A stretch of DNA of 64,000 nucleotides. Source: Mermis nigrescens. Its lineage: Eukaryota > Nematoda > Enoplea > Mermithida > Mermithidae. Shown one piece after another: positions 1-9,659 of the stretch. The notes under the pieces are model-generated. The model was not told the DNA's origin. It did no database searches and saw nothing but the letters and a program-made list of their open reading frames with translations. The translations under genes and the position numbers were made by a program. Numbering within the stretch: the first letter of the stretch is position 1; each line of letters begins with the position of its first letter. The stretch lies in contig JAVLUZ010000154.1 of the NCBI GenBank assembly GCA_036768485.1, positions 31,923,748 to 31,987,747 on the forward strand, read 5' to 3'.

Positions 1-89
1 GATCTTCAAGAATATTTAATCCCCAAGCTGAGAGATGCGATTAAATGCCTTCAGTTAATCTGCAATCACTGTAAACTGTCAGTGTACTG

Positions 90-205
90 TTGGCAAAAGC
101 GCCAGCGCCACCTTTTACCCAGCCGAGACCAGCGCCAGCGCCATCTTTTACCGACTTGGCCATGGTCATGGCCAAAACTAGCACCACGTTTTACCCATCT
201 GATTC
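90..205. repeat. GC-rich minisatellite fragment
   Basis: Short run of GCCAGCGCCA hexamer-like units alternating with CCTTTTACCC. It is the same sequence as the larger array at 1625-2085 and the piece at 3960-4045, so it is an outlying fragment of that system. Confidence 0.7.
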
Positions 206-770
206 ATTCTTTTACAATTTTTCGATGAAAAATATTAATTGACTGTCAAAAGCGGCGTAGAACCACATATTTTCTGCATCACAAAAACTTAATTTTACGC
301 AATGAACGTATGGAATGATTTATTTTTCGTAAAAAGAACTATATTCAGCTGAAATTTTCGTTGAAATCAAAAGTTATAGTGAACAGCGTATTTTCTGCAT
401 TTTAAAAGTTAATTTGCTCAAAAAATTACCCAAATGATTTTAAAATTTTCAATTCAATACGTTAGTAGTCTGTATAGTCTGTACAACATTTAAGACTTCT
501 TCTACCTTCATTTGAACAATAAATAACTATGATTAAGTTCAACCCGCATTTTGAGGTTTCAGAGAAACCAAATACCCAAAATATCTTTGCTAGCTTTGCT
601 GACATAAAAAAAGAAGAAAATTTATTCGGTAAAAGTACTAAAGAAAACACATAAAAAGTAGGTAAAAAAGCATTGTCAATGTGAACATAATACACAATCT
701 GCATAAAACAAAGTATGTGCATAAAGCAACAGATAATGCAATGGTACCAGGAGCATAAGGCACAATGCTC
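206..770. other. AT-rich spacer without a supported gene
   Basis: No splice-bounded coding stretch, tandem repeat or terminal inverted repeat was recognised. A short minus-strand open frame at 462-722 has low-complexity composition and no family resemblance. Confidence 0.5.
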
Positions 771-1625
771 TTACATACGCCCCTTAAGATAAACACTAAA
801 ATCAATTTCCGAAATCATATTCCTAAAAGCTATTGGGTTATTACAGTCAACTGTATTCTACGGGAGAATGTTTGAAATTTTAGCCACCCTGTTCGCAAAG
901 TCATTTTTTCTACAATCTAAACGTGATTGTTTGATGAACAGTTTCATGTTATTTACGTATCTAGTACCTCTATCAGGTGCAAGCTCAAAAAATTCATTAA
1001 ATGTCAATATTTTGTGTTTAACAATTTTAAAGGCAAAGACAAGATCAGTGTGGATACGATGGGTTTTGAGTCGTTCTAAGTTTAGGATATTCAATCTTTC
1101 ATCATACGATAAAGTTTTATTCCAAAATAATTTTTTTGTAAATTTTCTTTGTACTTTTTCAAGTCGTGTAATATCTCCAATTTGGTATGGATTCCAGACA
1201 ACGGATCCATATTCAAGGATAGGTCTAACGTATGTTTTAAAAGCTCTGATCATCAAATCGGTATTTTTTGAGACGAATGTTTTGTGTATTAAGGATGCGA
1301 CTCTAGCAGCTTTAGACGCAATATTTGTACAATGAATGCCCGATGATAAATCATTAGATATGTAAATACCAAGGTCCATCATACAATTTTTGGCATTTTT
1401 TAACTCAGATAGACCTAACTTATAGCCCACTTCCAGATTTCCATAACCCAAATATAACGTTGCACATTTTTCGTAGCTAATTTTCAGTAGCCATTTTTCG
1501 GCCCAAGAATGCAATGAATCAAGATCAGACTGTAACAGGATGGAATTTTCAGATTTGTTGAAGTGGGACCCAGAACACTTCCTTGAGGAACACCGCTTAT
1601 TACTCGCTTATCACAGCTCCTAGGG
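771..1625 (-). pseudogene. Non-LTR retrotransposon (LINE) reverse transcriptase remnant
   Basis: Remnant of the C-terminal part of a LINE reverse transcriptase, an element that copies its RNA into the genome. A 218-codon frame (858-1514) carries the part after the RT palm, with residues such as LHSWAEKWLLKISYEKC, VRPILEYGSVVWNP and LEKVQRKFTK, typical of Jockey/CR1-type elements. Upstream at 1564-1604, in another frame, is the palm motif SGVPQGSVLGP. The stretch that normally follows it, including the catalytic YADD box, is missing: the motif runs almost straight into the LQSDLDSLHSWAEKW segment. At 858 a TAG interrupts the frame, but homologous-looking sequence ending IAFRNMISEIDFS continues to a TAA near 771. 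So it has a deletion, a frameshift and a nonsense codon, and cannot make an active enzyme. The exact clade is not certain. Confidence 0.85.
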
Positions 1626-2085
1626 CAAATGGCTGGCGCTATTTTTTACCCACTTGGCTGTGGCAAAGCCAAGCCGAGCGCCACCACCACCTTTTACCCA
1701 GTTGACGAGGGCCAGGGCCAGGGCCAGGGCCAGCGCCAGCGCCACCTTTTACCCAGTTAGCGAGGGCCAGCACCACCTTTTACCCAGTTGGCAAGGGCCA
1801 GCGCCAGCGCCACCTTTTGCCCAGGTGGCAATGGCCAGGGCCAGCGCCAGCGCCAGCTTTTACCCAGTTGGCGAGGGCCAGGGCCAGCACCAGCACCACC
1901 TTTTACCCAGGAGGCAATAGCCAGGGCCAGCGCCGGCGCCACTTTTTACCCAGTCGGTGAGGGCCGGGGCCAGCGCCACCTTTACCCAGTTGGCGAGGGC
2001 CAGGGCAAGCGCCATTGCCACCTTTTACCCAGTTGGCGAGGGCCAGGGCCAGCACCAGCACCACCTTTTACCCAGTTGGCCATGG
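1625..2085. repeat. GC-rich minisatellite, CCTTTTACCCAGTTGGCGAG type
   Basis: About ten degenerate units of 32-48 bp. Each has a CCTTTTACCCAG core, a GTTGGCGAGG piece and a variable number of GGCCAG/CGCCAG hexamers. Length variation comes mainly from hexamer number. Frames are open on both strands because the hexamers lack stops; I regard these as artefacts of composition. Confidence 0.85.
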
Positions 2086-3285
2086 TGGCAGTAATTATAT
2101 GCAGTCAAAAACCAGCGGCCTAGACTGCAGGTAATATAGCACACCACGTAAAATTATATGCAGTCAAAAACCAGCAGCCCAGACTGCAGGTAATACAGCA
2201 CACAACGTAAAATTATATGCAGTCAAAAACCAGCGGCCTGGACTGCAAGTAATATAGCACACAATGTGATATTATATGCAGTCAAGTTGAATGCTTACTG
2301 ATATGGGAAGTTGGTGCTTTGCTCGCATTTCAACCTGTATTAGATGGTTTTAGAAGACACTTTTATTTAGGGATGGTCTGGCAGATTTGCTTCCACACTA
2401 GGGAATGTTTTTTGCGCTACATGGGTAGCAGCTTCAATAGCTGCCCAGTAACCCATTAGCGCATTTTGATGGGCCATCTTAAGCTCTGGTCCTGCTTGAT
2501 AGTTATTGAGTAGTTGTTGCTGTTCTTGTCCCTCATTCTAAGGAATTGTTTCATTGTAGTGGAAATAAAATACTTCGCAAATGTGTACGTACCAACAGGA
2601 AAGTAGAGTACATGCCTTCGCGGTCTACATACTTTATTTTTAGCCATTTTTGCCCTTTTCTTGTGTTTAGATGTAATTTTATAGCTAGCTAAACAACCAT
2701 TGCGTCAATTATTGGACATAATTTGACATCATAAGATTCTCGAAGCATTCTATTTCTACTACAGCAAAAGCATTCCCCAGAATGAGGAAACGAGCAGCAA
2801 CAGCTACTTAACATCTATCAAGCAGGACTAGAGCTTAGGCTGGCCGATCAAAACGCGCTATTGGGTGACTGGGCAGCTATTGAAGCTGCTACCCATGCAG
2901 CGCAAAAAACATTCCCAAGCGAGGAAGCAAATTTGCCAGACCATCTCAAATAAAAGTACTTTCTAAAACCATCTACTACAGGTTAAAATGCGAGCAAAGC
3001 GCCAGCTTCCCATATGAATATGCATTCAACTTGACTGCATATAATATCTTATTGTGTGCAATATTACCTGCAGTCCAGGCCGCTGGTTTTTGACTGCATA
3101 TAATTTTACATTGTGTGCTATATTACCTGCAGTCCGGCTGCTGGTTTTTGACTGCATATAATTTCACGTTGTGTGCTATATTACCTTCAGTCTAGGCCGC
3201 TAGTTTTTGACTGCATATAATTTTACATTGTATGCTATATTACCTGCAGTTGACTGCATATAATTACTGCCGGCCATGGCCAAGC
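2080..3285. mobile_element. Foldback element with sub-repeated arms
   Basis: The arms at about 2080-2500 and 2815-3285 are imperfect reverse complements. The outer part of each arm is itself a tandem array of units of about 60 bp, each containing TATATGCAGTCAAAAACCAG and CTGCAGGTAATATAGCACAC (three units left, about four right). The inner parts match too, for example CTGCCCAGTAACCCATTAGC on the left against its mirror on the right. The spacer at about 2500-2815 has a 63-codon minus-strand frame (2456-2647) with no family resemblance. The ends abut the GC-rich minisatellite. No transposase and no clear target-site duplication were seen. Confidence 0.75.
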
Positions 3286-3299
3286 AGGGATGGAAAAAA

Positions 3300-3390
3300 C
3301 TCAGATTTGAAAATTTCGAATTTTTGGTTATTGGGTTTTTCGGGTTTTTTGTGGGTTTTTTGGGTTTTTTATGGGTTTTTTATAAAAAAT
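3300..3390. repeat. GGGTTTTTT repeat tract
   Basis: Six or so degenerate GGGTTTTTT units. The reverse-complement tract lies at 3862-3945, so the pair forms a second inverted repeat just outside the foldback element. Confidence 0.7.
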
Positions 3391-3861
3391 TCTAGTTCGA
3401 GCTATAGTAGTAGCTGAGAATACTTCAACAGCTTCAAGACACAAAACAAAACAAGTAAACCACAACTTTATTCAGCTAATACACAAAATTCAACAACAAA
3501 ATTGGTCATTCACAAGCACAATCCATGCTGTGTGAACAGAATGAAAAATTGGGCAGAGCAATTTTTAAATGCATAATATTGAAATTTCTTCATAAATTCT
3601 GCTCTGCTTCAAGAAAAAAACAAAAAAATTTGCCATATTAGTAGAAAAATCCATGTCACATTGCCACATAGCCTTTATTGGGCGGCTTTTCTCATTTGAA
3701 AAGTATATACTAAAGGAGAAAAACAGCAGCAGGAAGGAGGAGAGGATGAGAATGGATGGACACTTAACCTCGTGCATCGCAAGCAATCGTAAAAGGAACA
3801 ACCATGATACAAAAAACATTGACAATACACAGTGTTTAATTCCATTACAAATAAATTCTTA

Positions 3862-3945
3862 ACCTGGGTATAAAAACCCAAAACCCAACGATTTCTTGCA
3901 CCCAAAAAACCCACAAAAAACTCAAAAAACCCAAGTTCAAAAAAC
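3862..3945. repeat. AAAAAACCC repeat tract, mirror of 3300-3390
   Basis: Tandem AAAAAACCC units in the opposite orientation to those at 3300-3390. It is followed directly by GC-rich minisatellite sequence. Confidence 0.7.
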
Positions 3946-3954
3946 CCAGCCTTG

Positions 3955-4230
3955 CCAACCCTGTGGCCAAGGCCAGCGCCATTGTCAGCGCCACCTTTTA
4001 CCCATGTGCGCCAGCGCCAGCGCCAGCGACGCCTTTCACCCACGCCCGAAATCTGCAAGACCATCTCAAATTAAAGTGCCTTCTAAAACCATCTATTACT
4101 GGTTGAAATGCGAGCGAAGCACCAGCTTCCCATATCAATAAGCATTCAACTTGACTGCATATAATATCACATTGTGTGCAATATTACCTGCAGTCTAGGC
4201 TGCTGGTTTTTGACTGCATATAATTTTACG
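3955..4230. repeat. Minisatellite fragment joined to a third foldback arm copy
   Basis: At 3955-4045 there is GCCAGCGCCA/CCTTTTACCC sequence. From about 4045 it continues into a copy of the right arm of the 2080-3285 element, with the same TTCCCATAT and TGACTGCATATAAT words, stopping near 4230. The minisatellite therefore occurs on the outer side of more than one arm copy. Confidence 0.7.
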
Positions 4231-5960
4231 AACAATCCATAGCACTGAAAAAAGAAAAAGTTGAAACGTTCGGTACCGAACAAATAAAGAAAACCGGCGC
4301 AGAACATCGATCGACAAAAACAAGTTGTTTTGCATACAGTATCAAGTTACGAAACCGTTAGACATTTTGTCTGTCGAACAGTGAATAACATGGGAATCTT
4401 GTAGAACCGTCCTTATTTACAAAACAGACATTTTGGCAGACGGATAAGACTGAAATTATAACATGTATAATAACGTAACACCATAGAAATAATAGAACAA
4501 AGATTAGTACCAACATGAAAGATCTCATATTATAATAAAATTATTCGTTATGGATATGTTACGCATCAGTAAATTCGTAAGTAACTATTGTTCAAGAGTT
4601 TCAAAATTGAACAGAAACATAAATAACGAGTTTCATCAATTAACAGTCAACAAAAAAAAGTCGACTAAAAGGAAATCCGATAGCGTTTAGCTTAAATTAA
4701 TGCTTGTGTACAAAGTATTAACGAATTGATCAATTTAACGAATTTTTTTGGAATTGTGAATCCCAGATTTCCTTCATTTCTCAATCATTTTTGCTCGTAA
4801 ACCGGGAATTATGTTTCTGAAGTCTCTCTCTCTCTCTCATAATTCGCCAAATATTTCTAATTGGATTAAGTTCCTGGGACTGTATTGGTCAGAATAATAA
4901 AAGCAATCCCTTCCCTCAAAATGTGTTGCAGTGGTTTTTGCCTTGTGTTTTGGATCATCACCCTTGTGGAAAAAATGTCTTGGATGTCTTTTCTGAGGCA
5001 GTCACCAAAGAAGGAACAAAGTGCTCCTTAATTAAACGAATATATGAAGTGGTTGTAAATTTTGGGTTGGAAGGAAATAAAACCAAATCACAACATCGTG
5101 GCTCCAAATGGACACCACCTGACCAAAGCACTGCATTCTCTTCTGTGTTTGATGCTTCCGGTCATGCGTTTGACATTTTATTTTTGTGCGAACGTCTGCG
5201 GACAAAACCCCTTAATTTCAAAGTAAAATAATCGAATATCACTCTACAAGAAAAAGAAACCTTCAAGCAATCGAGAAAAGTCCAACAAACGAAATTTCGA
5301 GCAAAAATCAATACAGTTTTTCTCTCAAACTCGATCGCAAAAAAGACTTTTAATGACGATTCAATTATGTGGCAAAAGTACCGATCAATTGTCTGCCTCA
5401 AAACCAATGGTCCACAATCAATAGACAATTCACCCTGCATGTCAGGAGCGGTCAGACGTCAATTTTTAAAGAAGTTCGCTTTAGACCACATTGTTCTTTA
5501 GTGGCCAATTCAGAGGACCGTCCCAGGTCGAGGAAAATCAGTAAAGGAATCGAACTGTTTGTGTTCCTTATGTTTGTTTTGTATGTCACATATAACTTAT
5601 ATTGAAACATCCGGCTATCACTCTTTGGAATAGTTTAGTAGGTATCCTTAAACATGGACGCGATTTTTGATTAAAAGACCGACAAAATTAAGCAAAATCA
5701 ACCCGTAATAAATCAGCTATTAGCAAACAAAATTAAAAATGACTAAATTTTTTAAAATTAGCGGAGAAAACTAGTCTAGAAATTTTTTCAAAGTGAAATT
5801 TAGGCCCTTTAATTTCACAGTTAAAAGCGATTTGAAAACCCAATGGATTTTGGAGTAATCAATCAGAGTGGACTTGAACTGTTGAGCGGCACTGTATGTA
5901 TGTACATAACGACCACAACTGTGTGTGAGGCATGGCAGCATGCTGCAACTCCGCTGCAGC
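4231..5960. other. AT-rich sequence, no supported gene
   Basis: Contains a (TC)n tract near 4826-4838 and a 102-codon frame at 4923-5231 that I do not recognise and that lacks convincing splice or family support. Nothing else was identified. Confidence 0.4.
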
Positions 5961-6048
5961 ATTTATAGTCCGTTTCACATATATAAGTTTGAGCATAAAT
6001 TTTAAGAATTTTTTCGTAAGTATTAGCCGACGGATTAAGATAATTATA

Positions 6049-6902
6049 CATGGTGGCCCATAAAAAAGGCTACATTTCGATTCAACAGGTCATAACCACA
6101 CCTGGGCGTGGGGGAGTTTGGGGGTTGCACCCCAGAAACCAAAATACCCCTCCCCCAGAAATCAAAATACTCCCCAGAATTCAATCTTTGAAAATTTTTT
6201 TCGGTTTTCGCAATTTTTGATGCCAATGGATAGTGCTTGATGAGAAACGTCGAAAAATGGTGTTTTTATCGCCCTACCGCATTTTTTAAGGCCATTTTTT
6301 GACCTTCAAAAAAATCTTGCACCCCCCCCAAAATTTTTCTTGCTGCCCACGTATGGTCATAACTGCAGTTGATGTGAAGATAAAACTGAAAAACTAACTG
6401 CATTAGATAGGTAAAAGTGTCTTCTTTCAAATCGTGCTAAAATTTGGTCAGATGTCAACGGTTGGGGCGCTATGGCAATTAGTTCACACCCTACTTTAAC
6501 ATTGTTTAAACCGTAGAGTTGCTGCATTGTCTCACATTAATGCTTCTATCGGAAACCTTTCTTGACACTTTTGACAACATATTTGGTCACAAAAATTAAT
6601 TAACTTATTTTTTTGAATCCTTGAAGTATGTACACATCCTATGTACTAAGTGCAAAATTTCAGGATATCGTCGGAAGGGTGCAAAGTTATGGCAGGACGA
6701 ATGATGATATTTGGGTTTATAGAATATTACAGTAGGGTGCAAACAAGTGCCGTAGCGCTTGAACGGTTGACATCCAGCCGAAAATTTCTTGCACGGTTTG
6801 AAACTTTCGTCTATCTAGTGCATCCAGTCCTAAAGTTTTTGTTCCGCCAAGCCGAAATTATGACTGTCAAACTCAAAATACAGCTTTTTATGGGCCACCC
6901 TG
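6049..6902. mobile_element. Mariner-like non-autonomous element in a TA site
   Basis: Terminal inverted repeats CATGGTGGCCCATAAAAA and, at the other end, its near complement (TTTTTATGGGCCACCCTG). They are flanked by TA at 6047-6048 and 6903-6904, as for Tc1/mariner elements. The related element at 8317-8485 keeps the empty site (ATAATTATATATCA), which fixes both borders. No transposase frame survives; part of the length is the hAT-like insert 6097-6355. Confidence 0.75.
6097..6355 (-). mobile_element. hAT-like MITE, CATACGTGGGCAGC family
   Basis: Reverse-oriented copy running from CACACCTGGGCGTGG to CTGCCCACGTATG. Exact 8-bp duplication GTCATAAC at 6089-6096 and 6356-6363. The interior has the family's marks: a C/G homopolymer near each end and a central stretch with GCACTATCCATTGGCATCA on the family's forward strand. 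Confidence 0.88.
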
Positions 6903-7132
6903 TATATCAAATCAATGCTGTAACGTCGCAATATGTCAGCTTATTGACGTAGATGGTTTCTAAAACTTATGCTGCCCAAGCTTGTGCGAAACGGATTATA
7001 GCTTTCCGTGAAAGTGTTTCACACTATTGGCAAAAGTGAAGAAGTGGAAAAGATAACTGGAAAAGAAAAAGAAAACTCATCAGGACGAAAAGTCGGGGAG
7101 AATCTTCCGGATGCCGTTACAAGAGGTACTAT

Positions 7133-7399
7133 CATAATACGTGGGCAGCAAGAAAATTCTGGGAGGGGGGGGGTGCAAGACTTTTTTTGAAGGTCAAAAA
7201 ATGGCCTTAAAATGGTGGTATGGCGATAAAAACACAATTTTTCAGGCGTTTCATATCAAGCACTATCCATTGGCATCAAAAAATTGCGAAAAAAACGAAA
7301 AAAATTTTCAAAAATTGAATTCTGAGGGGTATTTTGATTTCTGGGGGGATATTTCGGTTTCTGGGGGTGCATACCCCCAAACCCCCACGCCCAGGTGTG
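7133..7399 (+). mobile_element. hAT-like MITE, CATACGTGGGCAGC family
   Basis: Forward copy from CATAATACGTGGGCAGC to CGCCCAGGTGTG with exact 8-bp duplication GGTACTAT at 7125-7132 and 7400-7407. The 5' end carries three extra bases compared with other copies. Open frames through it are incidental. Confidence 0.88.
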
Positions 7400-7407
7400 G
7401 GTACTAT

Positions 7408-7470
7408 CAGGGGCGGATTTATGGGGGCTAGGGGCGGCGGTCACCCCTGCCCCCCATTGGCTCAAAATAT
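7408..7470 (+). mobile_element. Truncated hAT-like end, CAGGGGCGGATT family
   Basis: CAGGGGCGGATTTATGGGGG begins right after the duplication of the previous element and resembles the terminus of the element at 9463-9650. No matching second end was found. Confidence 0.4.
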
Positions 7471-8212
7471 TCGGTGAGATAAAGAATGGATATGCAATTT
7501 CAATGATTTTTGGCCGTCAGTGATAATAGTTTCTCAAATTTTTCTCGACATTTATTTACGTCCTTGATGAACTAGAAGCCGTTTTTTGCTTCTGGGTAGT
7601 TCAAAACAATTTCAAGTGCGAAATTGTTATTTTAGCATAGATTTATTATATTCAAGCATAACTTTTTAAAATTTTCACCTAAATTTCACCAATTTTTCAG
7701 GCTCTCAGTGCCGGATTTTCGCTAAAGTTAAAGAAATCAGCGATTTTTTCGCACAAAATTGTCAAAAATTCAAAAATTTTCTAAAAAAATGTTGCGGCAA
7801 ATGTGATTTTATATAAAAACAGACAACTTTAAAGGTCGAAAAAAGTATATTTCCCACAGGAAGGGCAAATTTTCGGACCTATTTCTGACTGCTCTACTGG
7901 AATAGTTGGGGTACCGTCCTCCCTGCCTTAGAAAAATCCTATAGTCTGTTTCATTTTTCCGAGAGCTTTTTCAGAAAATCTTTTCCGAGGTTACAGTAAC
8001 TCTATCTTTTCTACTTACTGTAGGTCGTCATTTAGAGATAACTGTAGCTACTATGAAGGAAGGGTTTTTCAATAAAATTTCTTACGGCATAATTTATTGT
8101 CGTCTTCCAGCAAATCATCCAACATGCGGATCCACGCATTCAGCTTGTCATAAATTTGCTATAAACACAATAGAATAGCGTTTTATATATATATCGCCGA
8201 AAATTTCCACAT

Positions 8213-8275
8213 AGCGTAGTGGTAGAACGTCTGATTTTCGTCGAAGCAATACGGGTTCGATTCCTGCTGTAAGAT
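8213..8275 (+). ncRNA. tRNA-like segment (A/B-box-like) inside a MITE
   Basis: TAGCGTAGTGGTAGAACG resembles a tRNA D-arm (A box) and GGTTCGATTCC is a standard B box, with tRNA-like spacing between. I could not fold a complete cloverleaf, so it is likelier a tRNA relic or pol III promoter than a functional tRNA. Confidence 0.5.
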
Positions 8276-8316
8276 TTTTATTTAGTGCACTTACTGTAGT
8301 ATGTCACGGCACTGTT

Positions 8317-8485
8317 CATAGTCTGTTTCACATAACTTCGTACATAAATTCTAAGAATTTCCATCGTCAGTAGGCCGAGGGTTACGATAATTATATATCA
8401 TATCAATGCTATAATCGCATCTGTCAGCTTATTGTCGGAGATGGTTTTAAAATATATGACCGAAGTTGTGTGAAACAGACTATAG
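8317..8485. mobile_element. Short TIR element, TATAGTCTGTTTCACA family
   Basis: Ends CATAGTCTGTTTCACA and TGTGTGAAACAGACTATAG. Sits inside 7939-8656. It is the uninterrupted relative of 5966-7001 and preserves the empty TA site of the mariner-like insertion near 8393-8400. Confidence 0.75.
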
Positions 8486-8864
8486 ATGCTTGAATTGAGT
8501 CTATATGGACGGTCAGTGCATTAAAAGTGAAATAATGGCGCCCGCTCGCCCCCCGCTCAAGTTTTCATTCGAGTTACAGTAAATCACCTGTGTGGCATAG
8601 TGTTGCCTTCAAAAAAATTTGCTAAAAAGCTCTCGAATAAATGAAACAGACTATAGATCCGCGATTGGTATGTCATCTACTCGTATTAGGGGTAGTGATA
8701 AGCAAAATTATGTCTATCCGAAACAAATTTCTATGGTTTTTCTAATGGTGCGATTTTTTTGCTAATTCAATTATCAAGAAGCATGAAGACTTTGAATTCG
8801 GTACGATTGGCACTTTTTTTACTAAGAACCCGTAGTCTTAATAGAAAACGTAGCAATGCATCTA

Positions 8865-9260
8865 TACCATTGGGGGTAGTAGTGTTTGGGGGCTTGACCC
8901 CTTCCCAGAATGGCAACTGAATCCCCGCTAAATGGCTGCACCCCCAGAATTGTCGATTATTCGGAAAAATTGTAAAAAGTGTGCTTTAAGCGTTGCTCAT
9001 TTTGACTCAAAACTCTCGAATTTTCGGCGCCTCTCGCCATTATCACATTTTTTACCATGTTTCGTTTAACTTACTCAATTTTTTTCCTATTTTTTCAAAA
9101 AAAATTTACGTTCTTATGTCCTAGAAAGAGCGGGCATTGTCTGAAACGTCAACAATAGTGTTTTTGACGTGTACCCATCGTTTTTTAGCCCAAAACAGTC
9201 ACTTTTTAAAAAATTTTTTGGGCCTGACCCCCTGATAGCTGATAGCTGTACATGTATAAT
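8865..9260. mobile_element. Diverged copy of the TACATG-ended element
   Basis: Shares its order of words with 34561-34932: GGGGG..TTGACCCC, CAGAATTGT, GTAAAAAGTGTG, GGCATTGTC.GAAACGTC and a final CTGTACATGTA. Diverged, no coding capacity. Confidence 0.6.
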
Positions 9261-9462
9261 CTACACCTGGAAGTCAATTGCCTGAAATTCAAATCTGACC
9301 TATGTACATATCTGAATAAGAGCAAAGTAAAAATGACAGGCAAACTGTAGATATTCTTCGCCCAAATAGCAGATGTATATACCTATCTTAAGTGTTTTTG
9401 GAATGCGTTATTTTTTGACCGAGATTTGCAGATAAAGCCTTGAACCGCCATAAGTACCCACG

Positions 9463-9650
9463 CAGGGGCGGATTCAGGGGGGCGGGGGGGCGGCCGCCCC
9501 ATATCGGCTTAAAATAAGGCGCAAAATTAAGGATTTTTGAGCGATTTTTAGCGATTTTCGGGTTAAAACGACTAATTTTTCCGCCAAAGTCAGGGTTCCG
9601 CCCCCCTTAGAGGTACCGCCCCCCTTAGGAATATTCTGGATCCGCCACTG
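9463..9650. mobile_element. hAT-like MITE, CAGGGGCGGATTCAGG family
   Basis: Terminal inverted repeats CAGGGGCGGATTCAG and its near complement CTGGATCCGCCACTG. 8-bp duplication TACCCACG / TACCTACG (one mismatch) at 9455-9462 and 9651-9658. The end starts CAGGG, fitting the hAT terminal pattern YARNG. A truncated inverted copy lies near 39552-39700. Confidence 0.8.
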
Positions 9651-9659
9651 TACCTACGT

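Larger units (their letters stand above)
5966..7001. mobile_element. TIR element of the TATAGTCTGTTTCACA family, split by nested insertions
   Basis: The outer ends are TATAGTCCGTTTCACA (5966 on) and its degenerate complement ending at 7001; about 45 bp of each end are recognisably inverted. The short relative at 8317-8485 shows the uninterrupted form of about 170 bp. Here the interior is split by the mariner-like insert 6049-6902. Confidence 0.75.
7939..8656. mobile_element. TIR element, CTATAGTCTGTTTCAT family, carrying a tRNA-like segment
   Basis: Ends CTATAGTCTGTTTCAT and ATGAAACAGACTATAG, followed inward by GAGAGCTTTTTCAG and its complement, give inverted repeats of about 35 bp. The interior contains a tRNA-like segment (8213-8275) and a nested relative (8317-8485). 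Copies: 18460-19251 and 36775-37358. No coding capacity. Confidence 0.8.

Noticed and set aside
868..1335. Plus-strand frame of 155 codons
   Set aside because: Antisense shadow of the LINE reverse transcriptase remnant.
1654..2123. Frames rich in Ala/Arg/Pro on both strands
   Set aside because: Composition by-product of the GCCAGC hexamers in the minisatellite.
4923..5231. 102-codon frame as a gene
   Set aside because: No family resemblance, no convincing splice sites and no conserved pattern; retained only as an unassigned frame.
8213..8275. Functional tRNA gene
   Set aside because: A/B-box-like words are present but no complete cloverleaf or clear anticodon stem could be drawn, and it sits inside a repeated MITE.
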